From Patescibacteria group bacterium (GTDB taxonomy: Bacteria; Patescibacteriota; Minisyncoccia; UBA6257; GWB1-50-10): a stretch of DNA of 35,750 bases. Positions 7,974 to 15,748 of the stretch are shown here, piece by piece; the first letter of the stretch is position 1, and the number at the start of each line of letters is the position of its first letter. A program made the translations under genes and the position numbers. The notes beneath the pieces are model-generated. The model was not told where the DNA came from. It saw only the letters and a program-made list of their open reading frames with translations, and made no database searches. Location of the stretch: the NCBI GenBank assembly GCA_030017555.1, contig JASEIC010000007.1, positions 1-35,750 on the forward strand, given 5' to 3'.

Positions 7974-9179
7974 ATGGAATCGAAAAATAATAATAAAATA
8001 GCGCGGAAGATAGGAATTATTATCATTTTTGGAGCTTTGATATTTTATACCGGTTTTTATACCGGTTTTAATAAACGTCCGAAAATTGTCGTTCCTTCCG
8101 ACCAACAAGAATTGAACGCTAATATCCCGCTTCTTTGGGAAGCAGTAAGAGTAATAAAAGATAGTTATGTGGATATTAAAGACGTGAAAGACGAAGACCT
8201 TCTTTACGGAGCAATAAAAGGCATAACCGGCGCCCTTAAAGATCCTTATTCAGCGTTTTTCAATCCGAGCGATGCTAAAAAATTTGAGCAAGACATAAGC
8301 GGCAGTTTCGGCGGTATTGGCGCGGAAATTGGTATTCGCAATGGCCAGCTCGTCATTGTCGCTCCTTTAAAAGACAGTCCGGCCGAAAAAGCCGGCCTTC
8401 AGCCAAACGACAAAATTCTAAAAATTGATGAAACTATTACTATTGATCTTTCGGTTGAAGAAGCCGTAAAAATTATTCGCGGTGAGCCGGATACTGACGT
8501 GAAATTGCTTATTATGCGGGATACCTGGAAAGAAACAAAAGAAATTAAAATAACCCGTAAAATTATTACTATACCGACGCTTGATTGGGAAATGAAGGAA
8601 GGCAATATAATTTATATTCAACTTTACAATTTCAATTCTAATGCGCCTTCACTTTTTTATCAGGCGGCACTTGGCGGTTTATTGAAAGGCGGTAAAGCAG
8701 TAGTGCTTGATCTTCGTAATAATCCCGGCGGTTTTTTGGATGTGGCTGTAAATTTGGCCGGTTGGTTTTTGAAGCGCGGCGATCTTGTAGTTAGTGAGAG
8801 ATTTAGACTAGATGCAAAGCGCGAGCTTAGAGCAAATGGCAATGCCGCGCTTTTAAAAATACCGGCAGTGGTCATGATAAACGGCGGTTCAGCTTCGGCA
8901 TCAGAGATTTTAGCGGGCGCTTTAAGAGATGTTCGCGGCATCAAACTTATTGGTGAAAAGACGTTTGGCAAGGGAACTGTTCAGGAAATTGAAAGTTTAA
9001 GCGACGGTTCAACGTTAAAAATTTCCATTGCTGAATGGCTTACGCCTGCTGGTCATGAAATTAATAAAAAAGGACTTGATCCCGATATTGAAGTGAAAAT
9101 AACCGAAAAAGATATAGAGAAAAAACTTGATCCACAACTTGATAAAGCGCTTCAGATTATCAAACAAGAACTAAAATGA
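7974..9179 (+). CDS. ctp: Carboxy-terminal processing protease, S41 family
   Basis: The protein has an N-terminal membrane anchor (residues ~12-32), a PDZ domain ('[20 protein letters not shown]') and an S41 core. The core includes '[16 protein letters not shown]', the catalytic Ser in '[15 protein letters not shown]', and the catalytic Lys in '[11 protein letters not shown]'. This family cleaves C-terminal tails of envelope proteins by a Ser-Lys dyad. The start at 7974 (MESKNNNK) gives a short basic N-terminus before the helix; an ATG at 7950 is possible. The stop overlaps the rplI start as ATGA, so translation is coupled. Confidence 0.92.
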   Translation: MESKNNNKIARKIGIIIIFGALIFYTGFYTGFNKRPKIVVPSDQQELNANIPLLWEAVRVIKDSYVDIKDVKDEDLLYGAIKGITGALKDPYSAFFNPSDAKKFEQDISGSFGGIGAEIGIRNGQLVIVAPLKDSPAEKAGLQPNDKILKIDETITIDLSVEEAVKIIRGEPDTDVKLLIMRDTWKETKEIKITRKIITIPTLDWEMKEGNIIYIQLYNFNSNAPSLFYQAALGGLLKGGKAVVLDLRNNPGGFLDVAVNLAGWFLKRGDLVVSERFRLDAKRELRANGNAALLKIPAVVMINGGSASASEILAGALRDVRGIKLIGEKTFGKGTVQEIESLSDGSTLKISIAEWLTPAGHEINKKGLDPDIEVKITEKDIEKKLDPQLDKALQIIKQELK

Positions 9180-9616
9180 AAGTAATTATATTGCAAGATA
9201 TAAAAGGCTTGGGTCAAAGGGGAGAGGTAAAGGAAGTTTCTAGTGGTTATGCCCGGAATTTTTTACTTCCCAAGAAGTTTGTTGAAATTGCTACATTTGA
9301 TGCGTTAAATCGTTTGGCACAGAAAAAGGCAAAGTGGAAAAAAGAACATCAAAAATTAATTGTTGACCTTAAAGAAAGGGCAAAAGAACTTGAAAATGCG
9401 GTTATTACATTTAAAGTTGCAATTGGCGAGAAAGGCGAAATTTTCGGATCAGTTAGCCGAAAAGATATTGAATCCGCTCTTCATGAAAAAGGTATTCAAA
9501 ACGTAAAAGTAAATATCGAACGTTCGCTTAAAACAGTGGGTGAAAATAAAGTTGAAGTTGATTTAGGCGAGGGGATAAAGACAACACTTAAAGTAGTGCT
9601 CCAAGCGTTACTTTAA
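9176..9616 (+). CDS. rplI: 50S ribosomal protein bL9
   Basis: The N-terminal domain '[21 protein letters not shown]' with '[13 protein letters not shown]' is diagnostic for bL9. A long connecting helix and the C-terminal domain follow, for 146 residues in all. The start overlaps the protease stop by four bases. bL9 is missing from some CPR groups, so its presence is a useful lineage marker. The gene is convergent with rpmA, 15 bases away. Confidence 0.96.
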   Translation: MKVIILQDIKGLGQRGEVKEVSSGYARNFLLPKKFVEIATFDALNRLAQKKAKWKKEHQKLIVDLKERAKELENAVITFKVAIGEKGEIFGSVSRKDIESALHEKGIQNVKVNIERSLKTVGENKVEVDLGEGIKTTLKVVLQALL

Positions 9617-9631
9617 TATTTTCCGGTAATT

Positions 9632-9916
9632 TTATTTTGTTGCAGTGATCACAGAAACAACTTTTACGAATTTTCGAGAGCCGTCAAAGTGATTTTTTTG
9701 TTTGGTGGAAAATTTAATTGTCCCGGTTTTTATTGCGTAAAGCGTGTCATCGCTTCCTTTTTTAACGTTTGCGCCCGGATAAAATTTAGTGCCTCTTTGG
9801 CGAATAATAATTCCGCCGGGGCTGACTTTTTCGCCGTCAAAAAGTTTTACGCCAAGCCGTTTTGACTCGGAATCCCTGCCTAATTTTGTTGAACCCTTAG
9901 CTTTAGTATGCGCCAT
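9632..9916 (-). CDS. rpmA: 50S ribosomal protein bL27
   Basis: The protein begins [24 protein letters not shown], the highly conserved bL27 N-terminus that reaches the peptidyl-transferase centre. There is no Firmicutes-type cleaved extension. The middle '[15 protein letters not shown]' and 'DDTLYA' are also typical. It is 94 residues long, close to the usual 85. The usual partner rplU (bL21) is not beside it in this window. Confidence 0.96.
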   Translation of the reverse strand: MAHTKAKGSTKLGRDSESKRLGVKLFDGEKVSPGGIIIRQRGTKFYPGANVKKGSDDTLYAIKTGTIKFSTKQKNHFDGSRKFVKVVSVITATK

Positions 9917-9947
9917 ATTTGTCTAATTTTACGAGCATCCCACCGAA

Positions 9948-9963
9948 TCCGTCAACTGGCGGA
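9948..9963. repeat. REP-like palindrome
   Basis: TCCGTCAACTGGCGGA is an imperfect palindrome in the gap between rpmA and the small membrane gene. The same core occurs at 32579-32594 and, in a coding position, at 5801-5812. Confidence 0.45.
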
Positions 9964-10020
9964 GCAGGCGAGAGCCATTAATTGCTATAATAAGAGAAAT
10001 ATTAGCTGTATAATATTGTA

Positions 10021-10185
10021 ATGTCAAGATTTAATATGTGGTTAAAAGATAAAAAAATCTGGATCATATTTTGGGTTGGACTTTTTATTGTAGTGACATT
10101 AAGTTTCGGTATTGGTTATCTGGTAGCTAAAGAAGCTAATCCCGCGCCTATTATTATTGAAAAATGCGCTGACTTGACCAAGTAA
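10021..10185 (+). CDS. Small single-pass membrane protein (54 aa), function unknown
   Basis: The ATG at 10021 opens a 54-residue frame ending in TAA. It has a short basic N-terminus, a hydrophobic helix (IWIIFWVGLFIVVTLSFGIGYL) and a short tail 'NPAPIIIEKCADLTK'. TATAAT (10009-10014) ends six bases before the ATG, so the mRNA is probably leaderless. The IIIEKC tail is familiar to me from small CPR membrane proteins, but no function is known. Confidence 0.55.
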   Translation: MSRFNMWLKDKKIWIIFWVGLFIVVTLSFGIGYLVAKEANPAPIIIEKCADLTK

Positions 10186-10246
10186 GTAGAGAGGAATAAA
10201 GTAAAAATAGGATTTTCACATACTTTTTAATAAAGGAAGGTGTTTT

Positions 10247-10480
10247 ATGTTTACTCGGTTTATTGTTTATTTGGGTGTTTTTATTGTTCTTACTTCAATT
10301 ATGTTTATTGTTGAGAAAATTCTTAGAAATTTGGATATTAAATACGAACATATTCACTTTTCTAAACACAATGCGTGGGTAAGGAAATGAATTGCGGTTT
10401 TGATTGCGTTCCTAATCTTTATTGTGCTTTTTGTTGCGGTTAATCTTTTTAAATATAATCCATTAAACCCTTTATTTTAG
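10247..10480 (+). pseudogene. Small two-helix membrane protein interrupted by TGA
   Basis: GGAAGG (10235-10240) is a good Shine-Dalgarno site for the ATG at 10247. A hydrophobic helix (VYLGVFIVLTSIMFIVEKIL) and a polar stretch lead to TGA at 10388-10390 after 47 residues. The same frame then encodes a second strong hydrophobic helix (IAVLIAFLIFIVLFVAVNLF) and ends in TAG at 10478-10480, just before a terminator. The full 77-residue product would be a two-helix protein; TGG to TGA or CGA to TGA are simple origins of the stop. If the stop is real, a one-helix protein is made. Confidence 0.6.
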
Positions 10481-10482
10481 AG

Positions 10483-10509
10483 CCGTACATTTAAAATGTG
10501 CGGTTTTTT
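10483..10509 (+). terminator. Rho-independent terminator
   Basis: CCGTACAT (10483-10490) and ATGTGCGG (10496-10503) pair over eight bases including one G-U, followed by six T (10504-10509). It directly follows the TAG of the interrupted small membrane gene. Confidence 0.85.
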
Positions 10510-10594
10510 ATTAAGGAATTTCGCCTGCACTGCCTACCGGCAAGCAGGCGGCAGGTTGGGAAAAATGTTTAATTTTTGTTAATCTGTTTATAGT

Positions 10595-10676
10595 GCGCGG
10601 GTGGCGAAATTGGTAGACGCACTACCTTGAGGTGGTAGCGCCGAAAGGCTTGGAGGTTCGAATCCTCTCCCGCGCA
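10595..10676 (+). tRNA. tRNA-Leu (anticodon GAG)
   Basis: The acceptor arms GCGCGGG and CCCGCGC pair, with an A discriminator and no encoded CCA. The anticodon loop CTTGAGG gives GAG. A long variable arm (class II) follows the anticodon stem, and the T-loop is TTCGAAT. A hairpin CACAACGT/ACGTTGTG begins at the 3' end of the tRNA and may stop transcription. The accessory island begins directly after it. Confidence 0.95.
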
Positions 10677-10690
10677 CAACGTTAAACGTT

Positions 10691-10769
10691 GTGCCTTTTG
10701 TTTGAAAATGCGCGAACCTTTTTTGGACGAAACTAACCGTCTCGCTTCGCTCGGCGGAACGCTTGGGCG
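10691..10769 (+). repeat. Left 79-bp terminal repeat of the accessory island
   Basis: This stretch begins GTGCC after the tRNA-Leu hairpin. It recurs as a reverse complement at 25008-25086 with about seven differences in 79 bases. The pair brackets the island holding all the XRE modules. Shared blocks include TTTGTTTGAAAAT, CGCGAACCTTTTTT and CTCGCTTCGCTCGGCGGAAC. Confidence 0.75.
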
Positions 10770-11017
10770 CGACGGAAGGAGGGTGTGGAGCGCCCCGAAG
10801 CAGAGCAAGCTCGCTACGGGGTAAAAATTCCGCCGCACCCGAGCCGAAGTTCGCCAGAGGTCGGATAAACTTCGCTCCCGCCGCCGCTCGCTGACGCTCG
10901 CCAGCCAGCAAAAAAGTTTTCTTCGCTTTTCCTGATTTGCGCGCGCCGATTCTTTTCTTCTAAAAGGAAAACAAAACTTTTCTTTGTTGGTCTGCTCTTA
11001 ACGAGCAGGGCGGCGGG
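10765..11017 (+). repeat. Long GC-rich direct repeat, copy A
   Basis: This 253-bp non-coding block matches 20673-20924 with one substitution and one single-base gap. It is built from hairpins: CCCCG/CGGGG around 10793-10822; a large AT-rich stem with AAAGTTTT and AAAACTTT arms at about 10913-10983; and CTGCTC/GAGCAG near 10991-11008. Open frames inside it are composition artefacts. A 63-bp part (10773-10835) also recurs inverted at 16945-17007. Confidence 0.85.
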
Positions 11018-11222
11018 GCTTCGCTTCGGCAGGTCGGCAAAAATTCCCTCCCCCAGACCCCCTTCCCCCGCACCAGAACAAGTTCGGTGCGGGACTTCGC
11101 TTTTTGCCCGCCTGCTTGAGCTTCGTCCAGATTTTTTTCGGCGGAAAATTATTATTTATATTTAGTCGCCCTTGTCTCACACCGTCCAACGCGGGCGACA
11201 CAAAGGAACTCCCTAAAAATCG
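11018..11222 (+). repeat. Mosaic hairpin spacer between repeat A and XRE-1
   Basis: I see no gene here. A CCGCACC/GGTGCGG-type hairpin sits near 11069-11093. A 27-bp segment at 11127-11153 recurs inverted at 16918-16944. The block AAGGAACTCCCTAAAA near 11204 recurs before XRE-3 (about 21090) and, as AAGGAATTCCCT, before XRE-2 (about 17058). The spacer before XRE-3 has the same plan with diverged sequence. Confidence 0.55.
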
Positions 11223-11289
11223 TTGTATAAAAATTGATTTCATGTTAGTATAGTGATGAGGGTTTAAATCAACGCTCATACTTATACTA
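11223..11289 (+). promoter_or_regulatory. Promoter and inverted-repeat operator of XRE-1
   Basis: TTGTAT (11223-11228) and TAGTAT (11246-11251) are 17 bases apart. TAGTATAGTGATGAG (11246-11260) and CTCATACTTATACTA (11275-11289) form an imperfect inverted repeat whose left arm covers the -10 box. The layout suits autorepression by the XRE protein encoded at 11297. A second TATACT (11283-11288) close to the ATG could give a leaderless message. Confidence 0.5.
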
Positions 11290-11296
11290 TCATACT

Positions 11297-11509
11297 ATGG
11301 AAAACAAGCAAAGTAAAGAAATTGGGGATAAAATAAAAGCTCTGCGGATCAAGCAAGAGCTGACGCAAGACGCTCTCGCCCGCAAATGCGATATTCCCTA
11401 CACAACACTAACCAAAATTGAATCAAATGTGATAACGAAGCCGTCAATCCAAACCGTGGCGAAAATCGCAAAAGGGCTTGAAGTTAGTATTGACGATTTA
11501 ATAAAATAA
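11297..11509 (+). CDS. XRE-family transcriptional regulator 1
   Basis: This 70-residue helix-turn-helix protein of the Cro/C1 type reads 'IGDKIKALRIKQELTQDALARKCDIPYTTLTKIESNV' with a C-terminal 'KGLEVSIDDLIK'. It consists of the DNA-binding domain only, like controller (C) proteins of restriction-modification systems. Unlike XRE-2 and XRE-3 it does not head a restriction operon; it precedes a tyrosyl-tRNA synthetase and a set of metabolic enzymes. An operator-like inverted repeat lies directly upstream. Confidence 0.9.
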   Translation: MENKQSKEIGDKIKALRIKQELTQDALARKCDIPYTTLTKIESNVITKPSIQTVAKIAKGLEVSIDDLIK

Positions 11510-11524
11510 AAAGTGACAAGTTAT

Positions 11525-12703
11525 ATGAAAAATAATCTATCAAAAAAAATTAGAGAATTATTAAATCGGGGCGTCGAAGAAATAATCGATAAATCTAATC
11601 TTGAAGCTAAGTTGAAAAGAGGAAAACAGCTTCGTATTAAACTTGGTATTGATCCAACAAGCCCAAATATACACTTGGGCAGGTCAATTCCATTGCTTAA
11701 GTTAAGAGATTTTCAAGAGATGGGCCATAAGGTCATATTAATTATCGGTGATTTTACCGGTCTAATTGGTGATACTTCAGATAAAGATAGTGAACGGCCA
11801 ATGTTGTCAAAAAAAACCGTTAAAGAAAATCTGAAAACATACATTAAACAAGCCGCCAAGATAATTGATATAGATACAGCCGAAATTTATCATAACAGTA
11901 AGTGGCTTAACGAACTGAGTTATATGGAGATAGGTCGCCAAGCAGATATTTTTTCCCTTAATGAATTTATTTCTCGAGAAAATATTCGCCGACGATTAGA
12001 TAAAGGTACTAGAGTGTCTTTGCGAGAACTGTTATACCCCTTAATGCAGGGATATGACTCTGTAAAGGTAAAAGCCGATGTTGAAATTGGAGGTACAGAT
12101 CAGCGTTTTAATCTTTTAGCAGGTAGAGATTTACAGAGGTTCTATGGTCAAGAGCCGCAAGACATTCTTACCAATCCTCTTATTGAGGGGTTGGATGGGA
12201 GAAAGATGAGTTCCAGTCTTGGAAACACTGTTAATTTGCTTGATACGCCAAACGATATGTTCGGGAAAATTATGTCGCTTCAGGATGATTTGATTATCAA
12301 ATATTTTATCTTGCTTACACGGGTTGATATGGAAACAATCAAGAAGCATGAAGATGGCTTAAAAGCAGGGGTGAATCCTCGCGAATTTAAAATAGAACTC
12401 GCTTTTGAAATTGTCCGAATGTATTACTCCGAAAAAGATGCGCAAGCCGCCAAGGATTACTTTGTCAAAACATTCTCAAAAAAAGAAATCCCTACTAATT
12501 TGCCGGGGTTTAAGCCAAATAACTATGACATCGTATCAATTCTGATTGAAGCCAAACTGACTCCCTCAAAATCAGAAGCCAGGAGGGTAATTGAACAAGG
12601 TGGTGTAAAAATTGATGGCGTGGTTATAAAAGATATTCATTATGTTGTGTCATCAGGCTCAGTATTACAGAAGGGCAAGATTAAATTTGTAAAAATTTTA
12701 TGA
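11525..12703 (+). CDS. tyrS: Tyrosyl-tRNA synthetase, divergent (TyrZ-like)
   Basis: This class I synthetase has the HIGH-type motif as 'PNIHLGRSIPL', the tyrosine/tRNA core 'YPLMQGYDSVKVKADVEIGGTDQRFNLLAGRDLQ', the signature 'GRKMSSSLGN', and a C-terminal S4-like RNA-binding domain ('SEARRVIEQGGVKIDG'). It charges tRNA-Tyr. Differences from the usual TyrZ pattern are SLRELLYPL for the common SLHEFLYPL, a changed 'ARMLERDDF' region, and KMSSS for KMSKS. The start at 11525 is preferred; a GTG at 11513 is possible. It lies 15 bases after XRE-1 and overlaps the next gene as ATGA. It could be the only tyrS, or an accessory, possibly resistance-type, copy. Confidence 0.9.
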   Translation: MKNNLSKKIRELLNRGVEEIIDKSNLEAKLKRGKQLRIKLGIDPTSPNIHLGRSIPLLKLRDFQEMGHKVILIIGDFTGLIGDTSDKDSERPMLSKKTVKENLKTYIKQAAKIIDIDTAEIYHNSKWLNELSYMEIGRQADIFSLNEFISRENIRRRLDKGTRVSLRELLYPLMQGYDSVKVKADVEIGGTDQRFNLLAGRDLQRFYGQEPQDILTNPLIEGLDGRKMSSSLGNTVNLLDTPNDMFGKIMSLQDDLIIKYFILLTRVDMETIKKHEDGLKAGVNPREFKIELAFEIVRMYYSEKDAQAAKDYFVKTFSKKEIPTNLPGFKPNNYDIVSILIEAKLTPSKSEARRVIEQGGVKIDGVVIKDIHYVVSSGSVLQKGKIKFVKIL

Positions 12704-13476
12704 ATAGGAAAATAATTGAGATATGTAGAGATTTTATTGAAGAAGTGTTAGAGAAAGAAGATTGGTTCTGTCAATTGGTCAATAAGGGGGCATGCGATCT
12801 CCTACTGTTGACAGGAACCGCGACCAGAGGCACAAAAGATTCTTTTTCTGATATAGATATGTTTCTTGTTTGCAAATATAAGGCACAGGTTAAACATTCA
12901 TTAAAACCCGTACGACTATATGCCTACAGAGGGGAACAAATTGAATTATCTGTTGTAGCCACTGAAAAATTGTTTAACGATCAATTTAATAAAGAAAATC
13001 TCTACTGGTGGCACAAGACACATATAATCAAAAGTTATAACAAAACAGCACAAAAAACTTTATCGAAAGCCTCTCGCTTATCGAAGAAAGAATTTCTAGA
13101 TAGGTTATGGACTGATTTCGTGCGTTTCGAAATTAACAGTTCTGACATCGAAAAACAAATAAAGAGAGATGAACCCATGAGTGTGAATTTATTATTTAAC
13201 GAGAATATTAAACTCGTGGCGGATTCTATATTAGTTAGCCGCGGCGAATTCCCTCAATATAAATGGTTTGGGGACGTTCTAAAACTAAAAGATCCAAAAT
13301 TATATAAAACAATAATACGGGCTCAACACAGTAAAAATTTTATGCAGATTAAGCGCCACGATACTAAATTAAAGCGGATCATTGTTAAGATACTAAAACA
13401 AAATGGTTTTACCGAAAAAGAAATTAGTAATTGGGAAAACTGCAACTTGAAAAGAATTATTTTTCAGTATAGGTAA
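12700..13476 (+). CDS. Nucleotidyltransferase of the Pol-beta/MNT superfamily
   Basis: The N-terminal domain shows the nucleotidyltransferase signature: 'LTGTATRGTKDSFSDIDMFLV' has the helix-turn G-T and the D-x-D metal-binding pair (about residues 38-57), with a further acidic residue in 'EQIELSVV'. The C-terminal ~150 residues are helical and basic. Related enzymes adenylylate antibiotics, proteins or RNA ends. The ATG overlaps the tyrS stop by four bases, and the next gene starts seven bases after its stop, so it belongs to the module 1 operon. The substrate is unknown. Confidence 0.75.
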   Translation: MNRKIIEICRDFIEEVLEKEDWFCQLVNKGACDLLLLTGTATRGTKDSFSDIDMFLVCKYKAQVKHSLKPVRLYAYRGEQIELSVVATEKLFNDQFNKENLYWWHKTHIIKSYNKTAQKTLSKASRLSKKEFLDRLWTDFVRFEINSSDIEKQIKRDEPMSVNLLFNENIKLVADSILVSRGEFPQYKWFGDVLKLKDPKLYKTIIRAQHSKNFMQIKRHDTKLKRIIVKILKQNGFTEKEISNWENCNLKRIIFQYR

Positions 13477-13482
13477 TATTCT

Positions 13483-14511
13483 ATGAAATTAATTTATAAA
13501 AACAACGGAAACAAAGTTTTTCTCGGAGATAGCTTTAAGTCTGACATTGATATTATCCTTAACAAAGGCAAATTACAACACAAGAAGGTAATATTGGTCA
13601 TCGGGATCAAAAGTTTTTTAAAGACCCAGCGCTACGCACAGTTAAAAACTGTTTTTAAAAATAATGGGATTATCATTGTCAAACATTTAAAAGTTAGACC
13701 AAATCCAAGCGAATTGCGTATTGTTCGTACTCTATCTAAATTAAGACACAAATTTGATTTCGTATTTGCTCTCGGCGGAGGTTCCGCTATTGACGCGGGG
13801 AAATTAATAAAGCATCGCTTTAACGACTCGGCAAAATTAGTTGTTGTCTATACATTACCGGGTTCAGCTACTATAGTTACCCCCTTTACTGTTTTTGATA
13901 ATGATGAATTTAAGATCGGCATAGCGGCAGATAATCTTATTCCCGATTATTCTTACATTAGCAAACAATTTATAAAATCTATGAGTATTGAAAGAAAAAT
14001 AATAGCTATTTCAGATATATTTTCCCACGCCATAGAATCGTTATATTCCAAGGCGGGTAATAAAACTAGCAAGATAAAATCAAAAAAATCGCTGAAGATA
14101 TTAACTACCAACAAGGTAGAGCAATTGCAGTTAGACGATTTTATAAAAGCAGATATATATGCTGGTCTGGCGGAGAGGGTCGCTTTAGTTTTATTCCCGC
14201 ACGCGGCTGGACATTACTTAACTTACAAATTTAATATTCCCCACAGTGTTGCGACAATGCATTTCTTAGTCCAATATCTTAATCTTTTAGCGAATAAAGG
14301 AGTCAATATTAACTTAAAGTATATTCAATACGCGGAATATCTACATTCGCTTCTTAAAAAGAGGGGGTTGATTCGAAAAATTAACTTGTCAAATACCGAA
14401 ATAGTAGAATTATTTAACCTAACACATAAGTACATGAACTTTGCGTATAAAAATGCGCCCACTAAAATAAAACAAAACGAATATAAAACAATTCTGAAAA
14501 ATTATGTCTAA
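13483..14511 (+). CDS. Iron-type alcohol dehydrogenase / dehydroquinate synthase-fold enzyme
   Basis: The NAD(P)-binding 'FALGGGSAIDAGK' lies near residue 97, as in Fe-ADH, glycerol dehydrogenase and dehydroquinate-synthase-like enzymes. Metal ligands can be followed as D and H in 'SDIFSHAIES' (~178) and H in 'FPHAAGHYLTYKFNIPHSVA' (~238-252). At 342 residues it is a little shorter than most Fe-ADHs (about 380). In this operon it is followed at once by an adenylating ligase and an aldehyde-forming reductase. Reduction of the resulting aldehyde to an alcohol is a reasonable inferred role. It overlaps the next gene by eight bases. Confidence 0.75.
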   Translation: MKLIYKNNGNKVFLGDSFKSDIDIILNKGKLQHKKVILVIGIKSFLKTQRYAQLKTVFKNNGIIIVKHLKVRPNPSELRIVRTLSKLRHKFDFVFALGGGSAIDAGKLIKHRFNDSAKLVVVYTLPGSATIVTPFTVFDNDEFKIGIAADNLIPDYSYISKQFIKSMSIERKIIAISDIFSHAIESLYSKAGNKTSKIKSKKSLKILTTNKVEQLQLDDFIKADIYAGLAERVALVLFPHAAGHYLTYKFNIPHSVATMHFLVQYLNLLANKGVNINLKYIQYAEYLHSLLKKRGLIRKINLSNTEIVELFNLTHKYMNFAYKNAPTKIKQNEYKTILKNYV

Positions 14512-15748
14512 AAAAGAAAGACAGTTGAGTTTTTTGAACGAGACTCTTCGCACAGCAAGAAACTCCGATCTTTACAGGTCAAAACTTAATGGCTATCCAC
14601 TGAAATTGAAAAATATCGCAGAATTACAAAATTTTCCTCTCACAGCAAAAAAAGAATTAAGAGATCACTACCCATTCGGGGTGTTGGCTGTGCCTATTAA
14701 GGAGGTTATTGAAATGCATACAAGTTCTGGCACAACTGGCAAAGCTACTTTATCTTATTTATCTTACTTCACACGAGAAGACTTAGAGGCGGGATCAAAA
14801 GCAATCGCAGAAGCTTGGCAATGTTTTGGAATAACTGATGAAAGCCGCGTGCAGTTTATGATGAGCTATGGCTTGTTTAGTGGCACGATGCTTAATACCT
14901 ATGCTATTCAGGAAATTGGCGGATTCGTAGTGCCCGCAGGAATTCAATCTGCGGAAAAACAAATACAAATGATGTTAGATTTCAAAGTAGATACTATTGT
15001 CGGAACACCCGGATACTATTATTACCTTTTCGACTACATAATAGAAAAAAATATTCCATTAGAGAAACTCTCTCTAAAGCGTGGTATTGCGGCAGGAGAA
15101 ATTTATTCTGATAGAGTTCGTACTGAAATCGAACAAAAGTTTAAAATCAGAATATTTGATCATTATGGATTATGCGAAGTTAATACTGGCATTGCTTACG
15201 AATGTGAATTTAGAACCGGATTACATGTTTTAGACGAATACGTCTTGCCAGAAATTATCAACTCCGAAAATGGTCAAATATTGCCCCCAGGGAATGAAGG
15301 CGAATTAGTTCTTACGACTCTTAAGAAAAGGGCATCGCCGGTAATACGCTACAGAACCGGCGACATTACTACTCTAAGATTAGAAAAATGCCCCTGCGGG
15401 AGAAATTCTGTTAGGATAGATCGGTTAAAGAGGAGAACGGATGATTTAATTTTCATTAAAGGTATCAAAATAGATCCTTATGAATTGAAAGAATTTATTT
15501 TAGAAATTGCAAATAATGGTATTTATAGCGACATTAAAATAAGAGTGAGGAGCGATTTCATAAATTACAAACCAGAGATATTAGTAAGTTTAAAGGATTC
15601 ATCTAACAATAGCCTTTTAGTTTTTATTCAGAAAAGGCTGAAAGATAAAACACTATTAACTTTTGATGTGACAAATGTCAATCGCGATTACTTCCAAAGA
15701 GGAGAAAACAATAAAGTGAAATTTGTTGAGTATGTTGATAAAAAGTAA
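14504..15748 (+). CDS. Acyl-adenylating ligase, PaaK/LuxE-like
   Basis: The 414-residue AMP-forming enzyme has the P-loop-like 'HTSSGTTGKATLSY' (~residue 75), 'DHYGLCEVN' (A5-type), 'GELVLTTLKKRASPVIRYRTGD' (~267-285), a zinc-type 'CPCGR' (~296) and 'RRTDDLIFIKGIKIDPYELKEF'. This is the phenylacetate-CoA ligase fold shared with LuxE acyl-protein synthetase. It activates a carboxylic acid as acyl-AMP and passes it to a thiol. The next gene is a reductase of the LuxC/ALDH type, so the pair resembles the LuxE-LuxC acid reductase. The substrate cannot be read from the sequence. Confidence 0.85.
   Translation: MSKKERQLSFLNETLRTARNSDLYRSKLNGYPLKLKNIAELQNFPLTAKKELRDHYPFGVLAVPIKEVIEMHTSSGTTGKATLSYLSYFTREDLEAGSKAIAEAWQCFGITDESRVQFMMSYGLFSGTMLNTYAIQEIGGFVVPAGIQSAEKQIQMMLDFKVDTIVGTPGYYYYLFDYIIEKNIPLEKLSLKRGIAAGEIYSDRVRTEIEQKFKIRIFDHYGLCEVNTGIAYECEFRTGLHVLDEYVLPEIINSENGQILPPGNEGELVLTTLKKRASPVIRYRTGDITTLRLEKCPCGRNSVRIDRLKRRTDDLIFIKGIKIDPYELKEFILEIANNGIYSDIKIRVRSDFINYKPEILVSLKDSSNNSLLVFIQKRLKDKTLLTFDVTNVNRDYFQRGENNKVKFVEYVDKK

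Noticed and set aside
2590-10480. Alternative genetic code with TGA as a sense codon
   Set aside because: Two in-frame TGA codons suggested it, but TGA ends several intact genes here (for example at 1447, 3841, 9179 and 12703), and two of the four breaks are TAA.
10569-11279. Minus-strand open frames of 89-107 codons in the GC-rich region after tRNA-Leu
   Set aside because: They cover the tRNA and the hairpin repeats, have low-complexity Pro/Arg/Ala-rich products, and recur only because the DNA repeat recurs. They have no plausible ribosome-binding site.
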